25,017 nt of DNA from a virus. Both the position numbers and the translations under genes were made by a program. The stretch is from IMG/VR virus record IMGVR_UViG_3300010354_000597, positions 1 to 25,017 of that record; one strand, given 5' to 3'. The notes under the pieces are model-generated. The model had not been told where the DNA came from, ran no database searches, and worked only from the letters and a program-made list of their open reading frames with translations. This document shows positions 7,247 through 16,504 of the stretch, piece by piece. Positions within the stretch are counted from its first letter, which is position 1; each line of letters begins with the position of its first letter.

Positions 7247-7474
7247 TTAGAATGTCCCCCCCTCAACAACTAAGTTTTGAGTATTAGTAGGGGTTAACTG
7301 TAGAGTCGCTGTCCATTTTTGAGTAGTGCTGTTATACACCAAAACCATTCCATTTTGTAAATTTGAAGCATCTACGTCAGTTAATTCACTTAACGCAAGA
7401 CTACCTGCACCCGCTAGTGATGAAAGAACTTTAATGGCGTTTTGTTGGCCTACTCTGACCTTTATTTCCGACAT
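7247..7474 (-). CDS. Short fibre-type structural protein, 75 aa
   Basis: Starts MSEIKVRVGQQNAIKVLSSL, resembling the N-terminal attachment part of longer marine phage fibre proteins. It then has LALSELTDVDASNLQNGMVL and VYNSTTQKWTATL, the L-x-D-V...G-M-V-L-x-Y-N...K-W phrase often seen in phage tail-fibre proteins. It ends NLVVEGGTF. The gene stands alone, ending 3 nt before the 566-aa gene. It is the first gene after the late promoter at 7508-7501, with a leader of about 21 nt and no clear Shine-Dalgarno. It may form a small adaptor for the downstream fibre, or be a fibre head separated from its shaft. Both are inference. Confidence 0.82.
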   Translation of the reverse strand: MSEIKVRVGQQNAIKVLSSLAGAGSLALSELTDVDASNLQNGMVLVYNSTTQKWTATLQLTPTNTQNLVVEGGTF

Positions 7475-7500
7475 CTAAGTATGAACCAGGTTCTAAAATG

Positions 7501-7508
7501 TATTTATA
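7501..7508 (-). promoter_or_regulatory. T4-type late promoter upstream of the fibre/neck genes
   Basis: TATAAATA on the minus strand (tatttata on plus), identical to the T4 late promoter core used by the gp55 sigma factor. It overlaps the TAA stop of the 59-aa gene. By T4 spacing, transcription would start near 7495, about 21 nt before the ATG of the 75-aa gene. It fits a late transcript for the fibre, gp13-gp16 and left-edge genes. Confidence 0.72.
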
Positions 7509-7683
7509 CTGGCTTGGAATCTAAGTTGGATAAAACCTCTTGCTGTTTTAGATATAATTTGAAGTAAGATTTTGCAATATTGCGTAATTCTTCAATATTG
7601 TCAATGTTATCTATTTCGGATGCATATTTAAAATATTCAAAACTTTTACTCAAATTTTCAAGTTCAATTTTGTCTGGATCCAT
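7504..7683 (-). CDS. Small acidic helical ORF, 59 aa, function unknown
   Basis: ATG at 7683-7681, TAA at 7506-7504. The product starts MDPDKIELENLSKSFEYFKY, continues ASEIDNIDNIEELRNIAKSY, and ends KQQEVLSNLDSKPV. It is probably all helical and has no recognised motif. The start is well supported by AAGGGAG at 7697-7691, 7 nt upstream, which lies inside the 68-aa gene. The first 20 nt overlap the end of that gene in another frame. The late promoter core overlaps its stop. Family unknown; small genes of this kind are common between structural genes of marine T4-like phages. Confidence 0.8.
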   Translation of the reverse strand: MDPDKIELENLSKSFEYFKYASEIDNIDNIEELRNIAKSYFKLYLKQQEVLSNLDSKPV

Positions 7684-7870
7684 TTAAAATCTCCCTTAGT
7701 AAGGACTTAATTTCATCAATATCGGATTTTAGTTGGTCTATTTCTTCTCTTTGTTTCTTTTTATCATCCTTCATTTTAATATATTGTGAGTATGCGAATG
7801 TATCACAATTAACAATTGCTCCAGTTTTTTCGTCTCTATAGAGATTTTTGTGTCCGTCTACGGGTATCAT
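7664..7870 (-). CDS. Small conserved-type phage protein with coiled-coil end, 68 aa
   Basis: Starts MIPVDGHKNLYRDEKTGAIV with NCDTFAYSQYIKMK, a compact N-terminal part. A heptad-like tail follows, KKKQREEIDQLKSDIDEIKS, then LLREILNGSRQN. The ATG overlaps the stop of the 2350-aa gene (TAATG), suggesting translational coupling, and no Shine-Dalgarno is visible. It resembles a small hypothetical protein often found beside structural genes in cyanomyoviruses (from memory). Its role is unknown. The coiled coil may act in assembly or oligomerisation (inference). Confidence 0.8.
   Translation of the reverse strand: MIPVDGHKNLYRDEKTGAIVNCDTFAYSQYIKMKDDKKKQREEIDQLKSDIDEIKSLLREILNGSRQN
7691..7697 (-). 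promoter_or_regulatory. Ribosome binding site of the 59-aa gene
   Basis: AAGGGAG on the minus strand, 7 nt before the ATG at 7683 and inside the coding region of the 68-aa gene. It is the best Shine-Dalgarno match I saw in the window and supports the out-of-frame overlap as real. Confidence 0.78.
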
Positions 7871-10800
7871 TATGCAAGAGCAATGACTCTAAGGTCTCTA
7901 AATTCAACTGGTTTTGCTTCATTTGCAGACGACATAACAATTTTAATTGCAAATCCTGTGAATTGATCTAAGTTATCGGCAGTAAACTGATATTCTAAGA
8001 ACTCATTGTCATTACTTGGTCTCACATAAGAATCTGCTCTGCCACTATTTTTTGAAGAATCAACTACAGTATCTCCGTAACCATCTCCATCGGTATCTGT
8101 CAAATTATCATATCCAGGGAAAAGTTCATAAGACTGTTCAATTTCACTAGAGTCTGATTTGAATAGTCTATAGAGAACTCTAAAATCTGAATCTGCGGAT
8201 CTATATGCTGAAACCAAAAGTTTCAATGATGTTGCTGGTTGCTTTAAATCAATTCTCTTAGAAATGTAAACTGATGCATGAGGATCTCCTTCTAACAGAT
8301 TAGATCTTCCATCAGAAACATAGTCTAAAACTGGATTGTTAACTCTACTTCTTCCTAAGATAATACTTGCATTTTTAATATTAATCGCTGGAGAAAGATT
8401 TGAATCCCCACTATTCATTTTCACCCTTAGTGTAAATGATTTTTCAGACGAAAGTCTTTCAATTTCATTTCTCTCTGAGCACATTAATCTTGGAGAATCC
8501 AAAACATTTTCTTCATTGAGCGTGATATTATCAGGTTCTTTGGATAAGAATGATACTTCAGAACCACCAGCACTTGTTCCAGAAACTGTTTCTATTGTAG
8601 AACTTACGGTTGTTTGTTCTCCAGGAGTAAAGATACTTAACTGAGGTCTGATAATATTAAATTGGTAGTTTTGAGATGCAGAAGCATTGGAACCTCCAGA
8701 AATTTTCTCTTCAGTAAATGACAATAAAGATGTTCCACTACCTCTGTCAGTTCTATCCAACTCAAGATGATACACATCAAAGTCTCTAAGATCTTTAAGT
8801 GCTTGTGTACTTGGTAAATCGTGAATAGTATTAATTCTTGTCAACGAAACACCATTTAATTCATACTTATATGCTACGTCATTAATATAATGAGGAGTTA
8901 TACTTGTGCCCTCTGCGCCTCTAGTACTAATCCCAAGTGATCCAACATTAATTCCATCATAGAACATAATTTCATTATTTACTTTGATATATCCTCTCGA
9001 AGTTGATATACCCTCAAAGGTTGTAAACGCTGCAGTACTTGCTACTGAAATAGTCGTATCACTTATGCCAAGATTAGCGGTTAACTTGATTGGTGTGGTT
9101 GAGGGTTCTACACCTTTAATTTCTACAACGTTGTTATCAGCATGCATCCCATGATTTGGTTGATAAACCGCAATTACGTTACCGGTATAGAGATTGTTAT
9201 ATACACTAGAAGATCCTCTTATATCGGTATTTGCACACGCAACTGCTGTTGAGTTATCATAAACAATTAAATCTTCACCAGAGGTAAATGATTCGCCCTG
9301 TACACCTGTCAAATATAGAGTATCGATACCATCTATGGTAGAAACAGTAATTTGTGCTCCAGTTCCTTTAACAACATTGCTTGTGGTAATTCCAAGAACA
9401 TCACCAACAACATATCCGTTTCCAGTTGATCCTATAGTAACTGCACTAACTTGACCAGCAGAGCTGAAAGTAATAGATGCGGTTGCTCCACTACCATTAC
9501 CAGTAACGTTGTATAGAGAAACTCCACTAAAAGAACCACTGGAATATCCAGTTCCTACGTTAGTTGTACTAATTCCATTTCCAGAACCACTGATTCTGGA
9601 ACCAATATTTTCAACATACCCATAAGTGCCTGGTGACGATACTGTTCCATGACTTACCTTTTTACCAATTGTCAATACAGATCCCATTGTGGAGGTAGTT
9701 GTAATACCAACTTTGAGTTTTCTTGGGTAAGAAGTGATGGGATTATCCACGAGGTCTTGAATAATATTTTCCCCTGCTCTTAAAGGAGGATTGTAGAAAA
9801 CTACATCTCCAGAGGTTGATGTGAAGTTGCACTTATAAAGTTTAAACTTGAGATCTTGGAATTGATTTGCTGTCCAAATACTTCCGTTTTGAGATCTAAA
9901 CAAACTTCCGCCCAGATATTGTCTAGCATAGACAACACTTTCTGCTGAAGGTAAAGAAGCAGTATTTATGCTCTTTTTACCCATTGTAGCAATCCAGAGC
10001 GTATAGTTGTTAGTACTTGGTGCTAAGAATACCAAGGCATATTCTTTTTTGGGTTCAAGATGGATTGGAGATGGGAAGGTAATTCTAGTTGGTATTGACG
10101 CATCAGAAGTGACAGTAATGTCTGAAGGTTCTAAAGTTACAGTAGCAAATTCATTAACAAGATTTAAAGTTGGAGTTCCAAGTTCAACAGTTCTCACTTG
10201 AACTTGTAGTTTTTCAACTTCATCTTTTGAACCAAAATAAACATCAACAGAACTCAAGTATGCACCAGTTTCGTCAACTGTAAATGATTGTGCAAGTGGA
10301 TCATATCTCTCAACAGTTGTAACTATTGTTGTTTCAGTTCTAATTGTCCCCCTTGCTTGATATACTGCTTCTGCATTTGAAGCAAGACGTAAATCTCCTG
10401 GTAAAAGAGGAACATTTGAAGGATTAGCAGTAATCTTAAATACCCTATCACCAGTCCTAACTCTTACAAGGGGAGGTGGTGTAGTATTTGGATCTCTGAC
10501 AAAGAATGTTCCTAATATATCACCAAAGGTGTCTGATATCAGTCTGATATTTGATACTGTAGCAACAGCTCCACTTGTTTTTCCTACTAACTTAGTGCCA
10601 ATTTCAATATAACCACCATATTTTCCAATTGATTCTTCTGCTAAGGAGAAAGTATCAACGTTTAGAATCGTTGAAGAAGCAGAATATGCTGTGGGAAGAG
10701 CGATAGTTCTATTATATGGATTTGCATTGTAAATTTTATCTGGTGAGGAATAATTTCCTACTTTGTGATCTGGTCTTGCAGTTCTAAAAGCAATAGTTTT

Positions 10801-13800
10801 CAATGAAGAAACATACCCTTCAACATCTTCACCAACATTGAAAGAACCAGAGACCATTGATATTTCAATAAGTTTAGGTACATAATCGACAGAACTTATA
10901 CTATCCAACGAAATATAATGTTGAGTCAAAGGTTTTAATCCAGTTGCATAGAACTGAACATTTCTAGATCTTACGTAAGGATCTTCTTGGAATGTATTTG
11001 TAACTGTGGTCGTTTCTTCTCTTCTGGGACCATGTGGAGTTGCTATACGTCTTGTTCCACCGTCTATTCTAATTCTAATTACTCTTTCCCATTCATCTGA
11101 CTTTGGATTAAGAGATACTAACCCAACATATTCTATAACGTTAAATGGATTGACATTTTCAACTTCAGTTGCAACTGGTTGTTCTAACCAACCAATTTCA
11201 GTATAATTTAAAGTAATTAACTCTCCAGTTTTTCTTACATTGGAATCTAGTAATGCCAAATTCTGAGAATAATCTGAAGTATCAGCATTTAAATTGGGTG
11301 ATAGACCCAATCTTGGTTTGACTGACCAATAATCAACTGTGCTAGATAGTTCATCATTTTGAACATCACACTTAAGGTCTGGATTTGTTATATCTAACAA
11401 GTCAGTATTCTTAAAGTCGTCGGCAAAAAATCCAGATTTGAATCTAGTTAGTCCAAAGTTATCTTGAATTTGTAACGTTTTTGTGTCTAATTCCAGTAAC
11501 GATAGTGAAGTTGTAATTTCTAGATTTTCAATTCTATCTTCTAGTTTTCCAATATCTCTCATTGTATAACGTCTATTATCTACCAGAACAATTTTTGCAT
11601 CATCTGGATTGTAAAGATACGCTGGTAGAGTAATCGTTGCAATATCCATTGCCTCCTCTACGTTTAGAGGTGTTTTTGGATCAATTGAAGAAGTTCCTTT
11701 TATGACAGTAAATTGTCCTAGTTTGTTTAGAACAACTTTGTCTATTCTTGGCAAATAGAAACTATATCCAAGTAAAGAACTTTCTCCAGGAGAAACTACC
11801 TGAGAGTTTTGAAGAGTTGTGAATACTCTACTGGAGAAATCGAAGGGAGATGTGGTTGTTGAAGTAAATCTCTGAACTCTTGGTCTAAAGTCTAATGTAT
11901 CACTTGCTCTTAATCCACTAGGTAAAGTTGGAATGTCAGAAGAGAATCTATTGTAATTATAGGAATTTACTGTTAGAATATCTCCAAGATCACTAGATGG
12001 TATCTCATAGTAGTTAAAGATTACCAATAATTGTTTTGTTGGGGCATTTGTATTAGTTTGTCTTACTATTTTAGAGTAATCATAATATTGATCTTTTTGA
12101 CCTTTGTCTAACTTATAATTAGTCGTTATATTAAGATAACTTCCTGCGGTGATTGCTTGGATGTTGGAAGTAATTTTGGATTCTTCAAATACTACATTTT
12201 CCCCAGATACAAATTGCTTAGAGTTTAGATAAACAAATTCTACTTCGGTTGAAGAAGATCTAGTTACTAGTTGTGCAATTGCTCCACTTGTGGAACCAAT
12301 AATTCTTTCACCTAAAATTGATGCCGTATCTAGATTTAAACCAGAAACAAAAGTCAGTTTATCTAATATTGGTGCTGAAGTGTCAAGTGATTCATAAACA
12401 GCAATTACATTTACCACATCTGGTAAATTGAGAGAAATTTCTTTATCTTCTATCCTTAATCCGTAAAAACTGCTTGTGATTAATCCACTAATAACTGTAG
12501 AAATTCCAGAAGAAGATTTATTAACCGTTAGTTTTTCGCTTCTTACTAGATTTTTAGTTCTATTTTTAATTACTTGCTTTCTAATAGTTACATTAACTGT
12601 GACGTTGCTAGTCTGATTTGGAGTTAATCCAGAAAATACAACTTGTTGACCATTACTAGAAACGGTAACCTGATCTGATCTTAGTTGCTGAACGGTTCCG
12701 TCTATGTAGAAAACTGAATATCTCTCAGCATCAAAAGTTTCAAAATATCCATCGGTAACATTTGTATCTGTAATATTAAGAGTCAACGAACCAACAGAAT
12801 TGGTTGTTCTTTCTCTCACTTGTGTTGTAATTACTAAGTTAGATCCAGAAAGATTTACAGAAGAAATATTTCTAGCATTTAATGGCGTATATAGAGAAGC
12901 ATTTTCTGCATTTTTGATATCTGCAATTCCAACGCTAAAAGTTACTTCTGTTGTAGTTATTCCGATAGGAAGTGCTCCATCACAAACATTTGCAACTGTA
13001 GGAACGCTTGCCAATTGCATCGTTCTTCCATCAGAAGAAACGGAAACAACTCTGTTAAATGTTTCTGTAGTAAATCCAGTTTTTTGATATCGAATAATCG
13101 AATCGCTTCTAATACCTAAAAATGTCTTTCCAGGGCAAGTTGCAATTCCAGCACTATTGATACTTAATCTATCTGTGATAGAAAAATTATTCGGTGTAAA
13201 ATTATATAAAACAGTGTCGGCAACAAAGTCTGTTTTTAGTCCAGAAGATACTGCCGTTGAATCTTGATATACTGATTTAATATCTTGAATATTATACGCC
13301 TTTATAGACTTAATCGTTCTTGGTATAATTGAAGATTCATTGATTATGATACTTTCTCCCTGAATAAAAGTTCCAGAAGTTTGAGAAAGTTTAATAACAG
13401 AACTTCCTGCTGCAGCGTCTACAACATACCCAGAAGCTCCGCTGCTAGCACCCTTAACAAAACTAGTTGCAGGGCATTGAACTGAGGTTAAAGATTGGTT
13501 TAGAGTTAATTCTGTATATGTTTGAACATCAAACAAATATAAATCCCACTCAGTCCCAGCATTTGAATATGTTGCATCTGTTAAAGAGAACGAATATATT
13601 CTTGCCTTTCCAATTGAGGTTCCTGTTCCAGATACTGTTGAATTTTTTCTCTGGTTATATAAATCGACTGTGTTCAGAGCTGAGTTAATTCCAACAAACG
13701 GAGTTCCACTTACGTTATTAATTCTCAAAAGATTGCCCATTTCAAAGGGAACTAAAGACGTAGATACAGTTTGAGTATCTCTTGGTTTATCTACATCAAT

Positions 13801-14922
13801 AATTGTACTTCCTGCATAGTCAAAATCAAATCCACGAACATATGCAGTTCCTGGAGAAATTTTGACACACATTAAATCATCTGAAGGAGTTCCTCCTTGA
13901 TCTGTTTTTTCTGAAGGTAAATATATTCCTTCATTTGAAATTCTATCATTTAGGGAATTTAAAACATCAACTGTGAAAGGAGTTACTGCATAGTCTCCAG
14001 ACTCATCATAAGTTCTCTTAGCAAAATAATCTTTAATAATAGAATAAGTAGACTTGTCTTGAAGTTTTCTAATTTCTCCGTTTTTAATTCTAATTAACTC
14101 AATAAAATCTTTATCATCTAAATCATCAATATCTTTCTTAGATAAAATGGCACTTATTTTAAATCGGTCAGCTCCAGGTGCAGCATAGTTAGAAAATCCA
14201 CGTGCATTATCGTTTAAACTTTCATCATCATCTGAAGTTACAATTTCTTCAAAAACACTTAGTCCAACTCTATAAGAACCATTATTTGCATAAGGATCTA
14301 AAATAACTGTGGACACACCAACAGATACAAAAGATCCTCTCATAAAATAAACGCCTGGAGTAATTCCAACTGCCGAACCAATGGCATTTGGATTTGTTCC
14401 AAGAACTGTTGCAACAGTATCTCCAGAATTAATTACTGTTGCCCCATTGTTATATGTTATATTTTCGTTAATAACTAGATTTTCATCTTCTAGGAACGTA
14501 GTTCTTTGAAAATCAGTTCCAGAAGAAACATATTTAATATAGAGAGTAATCTCATCAACGTCATTACTGGGGGGAATACTATAGTTATTAACTACAGCAA
14601 CAACTCCGGAAGTTTGTCCCTCTAACCGCTTACCAATCAATTCTTTTAAATAAGCAGTTATGTCCACTCCTAAATGAGTTTCTTGAATCTTTAAAGAAAA
14701 ATACTCACTGTCATAGGTAACAGATCCAGGGATAACCATAGATCCTTCTTTAAAAATATGGCTACCAAAAGATTCTATTTGATTTTGGAGTATTGACTGA
14801 AGTGTCGTTAGCTCTCTTGCTTGAACTGGATATCCAGGTTTAAACAGAACTTTATAAAAGTTCTTATCTGCATCAAAATCATCAAAGTAAGGACTAATAT
14901 TTAAGTCTGTTTTTTGGGACAT
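7870..14922 (-). CDS. DUF4815-type virion structural protein, 2350 aa, probable baseplate-associated
   Basis: The N-terminus carries the DUF4815 phrase NISPYFDDFDADKNFYKVLF, KPGYPVQARELTTLQSILQN and SFGSHIFKEGSMVIPG. A second conserved part lies near residues 1540-1700: DPLAQSFTVDETGAYLSSVD, LEPKKEYALVFLAPS and WTANQFQDLKFKLYK. The rest is Ser/Thr/Gly-rich beta sequence with shared small modules: several SGAxAxV hairpins (GQTSGVVAVV, GSTSGAIAQL, GKTSGAVATV), GxGY units near 9330-9560 and a NNEIMFYDG...RGAEGTS...H module near 8890-8990. The C-terminus is a separate domain, with FLEYQFTADNLDQFTGFAIK. It follows gp8 by 2 nt, where T4 has genes 9 and 10, so a baseplate wedge or pin role is likely but inferred. 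It is far longer than T4 gp9 (288 aa) or gp10 (602 aa). No enzyme motif was seen. Confidence 0.88.
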   Translation of the reverse strand: MSQKTDLNISPYFDDFDADKNFYKVLFKPGYPVQARELTTLQSILQNQIESFGSHIFKEGSMVIPGSVTYDSEYFSLKIQETHLGVDITAYLKELIGKRLEGQTSGVVAVVNNYSIPPSNDVDEITLYIKYVSSGTDFQRTTFLEDENLVINENITYNNGATVINSGDTVATVLGTNPNAIGSAVGITPGVYFMRGSFVSVGVSTVILDPYANNGSYRVGLSVFEEIVTSDDDESLNDNARGFSNYAAPGADRFKISAILSKKDIDDLDDKDFIELIRIKNGEIRKLQDKSTYSIIKDYFAKRTYDESGDYAVTPFTVDVLNSLNDRISNEGIYLPSEKTDQGGTPSDDLMCVKISPGTAYVRGFDFDYAGSTIIDVDKPRDTQTVSTSLVPFEMGNLLRINNVSGTPFVGINSALNTVDLYNQRKNSTVSGTGTSIGKARIYSFSLTDATYSNAGTEWDLYLFDVQTYTELTLNQSLTSVQCPATSFVKGASSGASGYVVDAAAGSSVIKLSQTSGTFIQGESIIINESSIIPRTIKSIKAYNIQDIKSVYQDSTAVSSGLKTDFVADTVLYNFTPNNFSITDRLSINSAGIATCPGKTFLGIRSDSIIRYQKTGFTTETFNRVVSVSSDGRTMQLASVPTVANVCDGALPIGITTTEVTFSVGIADIKNAENASLYTPLNARNISSVNLSGSNLVITTQVRERTTNSVGSLTLNITDTNVTDGYFETFDAERYSVFYIDGTVQQLRSDQVTVSSNGQQVVFSGLTPNQTSNVTVNVTIRKQVIKNRTKNLVRSEKLTVNKSSSGISTVISGLITSSFYGLRIEDKEISLNLPDVVNVIAVYESLDTSAPILDKLTFVSGLNLDTASILGERIIGSTSGAIAQLVTRSSSTEVEFVYLNSKQFVSGENVVFEESKITSNIQAITAGSYLNITTNYKLDKGQKDQYYDYSKIVRQTNTNAPTKQLLVIFNYYEIPSSDLGDILTVNSYNYNRFSSDIPTLPSGLRASDTLDFRPRVQRFTSTTTSPFDFSSRVFTTLQNSQVVSPGESSLLGYSFYLPRIDKVVLNKLGQFTVIKGTSSIDPKTPLNVEEAMDIATITLPAYLYNPDDAKIVLVDNRRYTMRDIGKLEDRIENLEITTSLSLLELDTKTLQIQDNFGLTRFKSGFFADDFKNTDLLDITNPDLKCDVQNDELSSTVDYWSVKPRLGLSPNLNADTSDYSQNLALLDSNVRKTGELITLNYTEIGWLEQPVATEVENVNPFNVIEYVGLVSLNPKSDEWERVIRIRIDGGTRRIATPHGPRREETTTVTNTFQEDPYVRSRNVQFYATGLKPLTQHYISLDSISSVDYVPKLIEISMVSGSFNVGEDVEGYVSSLKTIAFRTARPDHKVGNYSSPDKIYNANPYNRTIALPTAYSASSTILNVDTFSLAEESIGKYGGYIEIGTKLVGKTSGAVATVSNIRLISDTFGDILGTFFVRDPNTTPPPLVRVRTGDRVFKITANPSNVPLLPGDLRLASNAEAVYQARGTIRTETTIVTTVERYDPLAQSFTVDETGAYLSSVDVYFGSKDEVEKLQVQVRTVELGTPTLNLVNEFATVTLEPSDITVTSDASIPTRITFPSPIHLEPKKEYALVFLAPSTNNYTLWIATMGKKSINTASLPSAESVVYARQYLGGSLFRSQNGSIWTANQFQDLKFKLYKCNFTSTSGDVVFYNPPLRAGENIIQDLVDNPITSYPRKLKVGITTTSTMGSVLTIGKKVSHGTVSSPGTYGYVENIGSRISGSGNGISTTNVGTGYSSGSFSGVSLYNVTGNGSGATASITFSSAGQVSAVTIGSTGNGYVVGDVLGITTSNVVKGTGAQITVSTIDGIDTLYLTGVQGESFTSGEDLIVYDNSTAVACANTDIRGSSSVYNNLYTGNVIAVYQPNHGMHADNNVVEIKGVEPSTTPIKLTANLGISDTTISVASTAAFTTFEGISTSRGYIKVNNEIMFYDGINVGSLGISTRGAEGTSITPHYINDVAYKYELNGVSLTRINTIHDLPSTQALKDLRDFDVYHLELDRTDRGSGTSLLSFTEEKISGGSNASASQNYQFNIIRPQLSIFTPGEQTTVSSTIETVSGTSAGGSEVSFLSKEPDNITLNEENVLDSPRLMCSERNEIERLSSEKSFTLRVKMNSGDSNLSPAINIKNASIILGRSRVNNPVLDYVSDGRSNLLEGDPHASVYISKRIDLKQPATSLKLLVSAYRSADSDFRVLYRLFKSDSSEIEQSYELFPGYDNLTDTDGDGYGDTVVDSSKNSGRADSYVRPSNDNEFLEYQFTADNLDQFTGFAIKIVMSSANEAKPVEFRDLRVIALA

Positions 14923-14924
14923 CT

Positions 14925-16478
14925 TTAGAATTCCAGTATGATTTTAATATCTTCTTTTTGGCGACTATTTCTACTAATTATTGGTCGGTTGTCCAAGTAA
15001 ATTATATCGCCTGACCCTTTATTTATCTCAGGAGAAGCAAGACCAGAAGTGAAATTGACGCCTAGATTGATTACCTTATTTCCGGTTGGATTTGTACTTA
15101 TACCAGTAAAATTAGTGTCAATTGATGCACTAAACCCACTTGGAGAAGCGGTAATTTGAGTTGCAGATGATTCAAAATCTAAAACTTTTGAAGAAGTTGA
15201 AACTCCAATATAATCTTTTTGATCTAGAGTAGTTTGGTTAAAATATAGTGAACGATCTTGAACATATTTCATAATCTTGGTTTCACTATCATATGACGAT
15301 ACCCATCCATATGCAATTCCACCGGTGACTGCTTGTTGAATTTTATCACCAACTGCTGGAGTTCCAGAAGTGGATGAAAATTTTAAAGCATATGTGGAAG
15401 AATATTGACTTCCAGCAAATATTGTCGTGGAACCTATGGAAGTTGGATTTTTAACAACCCCAACTTGAGCAAATTTAGTGTCTGTTGGAAAATCCCTGGT
15501 AGAATCATCAAATCTTGCATAAACTAAAACCTTATCAGCACCAAGTTCTTTGTAAATATCAAATCCATGACCTTTGGAAGGTGGTATAATTGGAATTAAC
15601 TTTGCAAAATCTGAGGAAGAATTAGAGTTTATAGAACCCAAATCTACCATCCCATAAGTATAATCTTTACCTCCAGAGGAAACTGTAGCGTTGGTAATTT
15701 TGCCATTAACTACATCAATAAGAACTTTTCCTCCAGTTCCATCACCCAAAATATTTACTTCTTGACCTACACCATTTGAGTAATTTGAACCTTGTCTTTC
15801 AATATAAACTTTTTTAATTTGATTTTCATTTATTGATGAATCACCATTTTCTCTTACAGATTGAATTTGAGGATCTGTAGATGTATCCCAATCTCCGGGC
15901 AAAGTAATATATTCTGTAGAATCAAATTTTACAATGTCACTTGGATTGACGGTATACAAATACTTCCATACATAACCATCTCCACTATCTCCTGCTTTTG
16001 ATGGTTCCAAATCGGTAAAAGTTGGTTCATCTTGAGAAGCATTTCCTGAAGTGTTAATTCCGGAAGAACCATTATCAATACAAATATAAACTTTATATTG
16101 ACTATTCATAACATAATAATTTGCATCATACAATCTTGAAGATGCAGTTAAAGGTGATGGTGAAGTTAATGAATAATCATGTCTATACATTTCATATTTT
16201 GTACCTCTTGCCCAGTCTATTCTACGAATAATTCTACGAACAGTTGAGGAAGATATTTTCTTACCATATAAAGATACATCACCCGTGTGTGACAGATACG
16301 TAAAATTATCAGTTGGGTTCGGAACAGTGGTATTCCAGTTAGAAGTTCTACCAAATCCTACCTGAGAAGCATTGGGTAGTCCAACAAACACATAGTATGA
16401 ATTAGAGGTGTTCTCAACAGATTCAACAAAATTTTCAGCATTTAGTATTCTAAACTGATCTGTTACAATTGAGGACAT
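14925..16478 (-). CDS. gp8: Baseplate wedge protein, T4 gp8-like
   Basis: 517 residues against 334 in T4. T4 gp8 is a dimer that binds gp7 and gp10 in the baseplate wedge. Matches to T4 include the N-terminal IVTDQFRI (T4 IVTSKFRT), YVFVG with GRTSNW (T4 FITFGRSEPW), IIRRIDW (T4 VIPRRDW), YICIDN, GDGYVWKYLYTVNPSD (T4 GDGYVWEYLFEIPPD), EYITLPGDW, and the end GDIIYLDNRPIISRNSR...EDIKIILEF (T4 GEMIYMENRPPIIMAMD...EEINILFTF). The additional length includes a GxGY-type unit at residues 222-280 and a weaker SGA-type unit near 376-412. There is no Shine-Dalgarno before the ATG. A late promoter lies just upstream in the 29-bp gap after the giant gene. Confidence 0.95.
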   Translation of the reverse strand: MSSIVTDQFRILNAENFVESVENTSNSYYVFVGLPNASQVGFGRTSNWNTTVPNPTDNFTYLSHTGDVSLYGKKISSSTVRRIIRRIDWARGTKYEMYRHDYSLTSPSPLTASSRLYDANYYVMNSQYKVYICIDNGSSGINTSGNASQDEPTFTDLEPSKAGDSGDGYVWKYLYTVNPSDIVKFDSTEYITLPGDWDTSTDPQIQSVRENGDSSINENQIKKVYIERQGSNYSNGVGQEVNILGDGTGGKVLIDVVNGKITNATVSSGGKDYTYGMVDLGSINSNSSSDFAKLIPIIPPSKGHGFDIYKELGADKVLVYARFDDSTRDFPTDTKFAQVGVVKNPTSIGSTTIFAGSQYSSTYALKFSSTSGTPAVGDKIQQAVTGGIAYGWVSSYDSETKIMKYVQDRSLYFNQTTLDQKDYIGVSTSSKVLDFESSATQITASPSGFSASIDTNFTGISTNPTGNKVINLGVNFTSGLASPEINKGSGDIIYLDNRPIISRNSRQKEDIKIILEF

Positions 16479-16496
16479 ATTTATAGTTTTTTTCTA

Positions 16497-16504
16497 TATT
16501 TATA
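16497..16504 (-). promoter_or_regulatory. T4-type late promoter upstream of gp8
   Basis: TATAAATA on the minus strand, inside the only gap of notable size here (16479-16507). T4 spacing puts the start near 16491, giving a leader of about 13 nt (AAAAACTATAAAT) with no Shine-Dalgarno. It would drive gp8 and the DUF4815-type gene. Confidence 0.72.

Noticed and set aside
7244-7250. Frameshift or sequencing error joining the 75-aa and 566-aa genes
   Set aside because: Each has its own plausible N-terminus and C-terminus and there is a normal 3-nt gap; nothing indicates a broken single gene.
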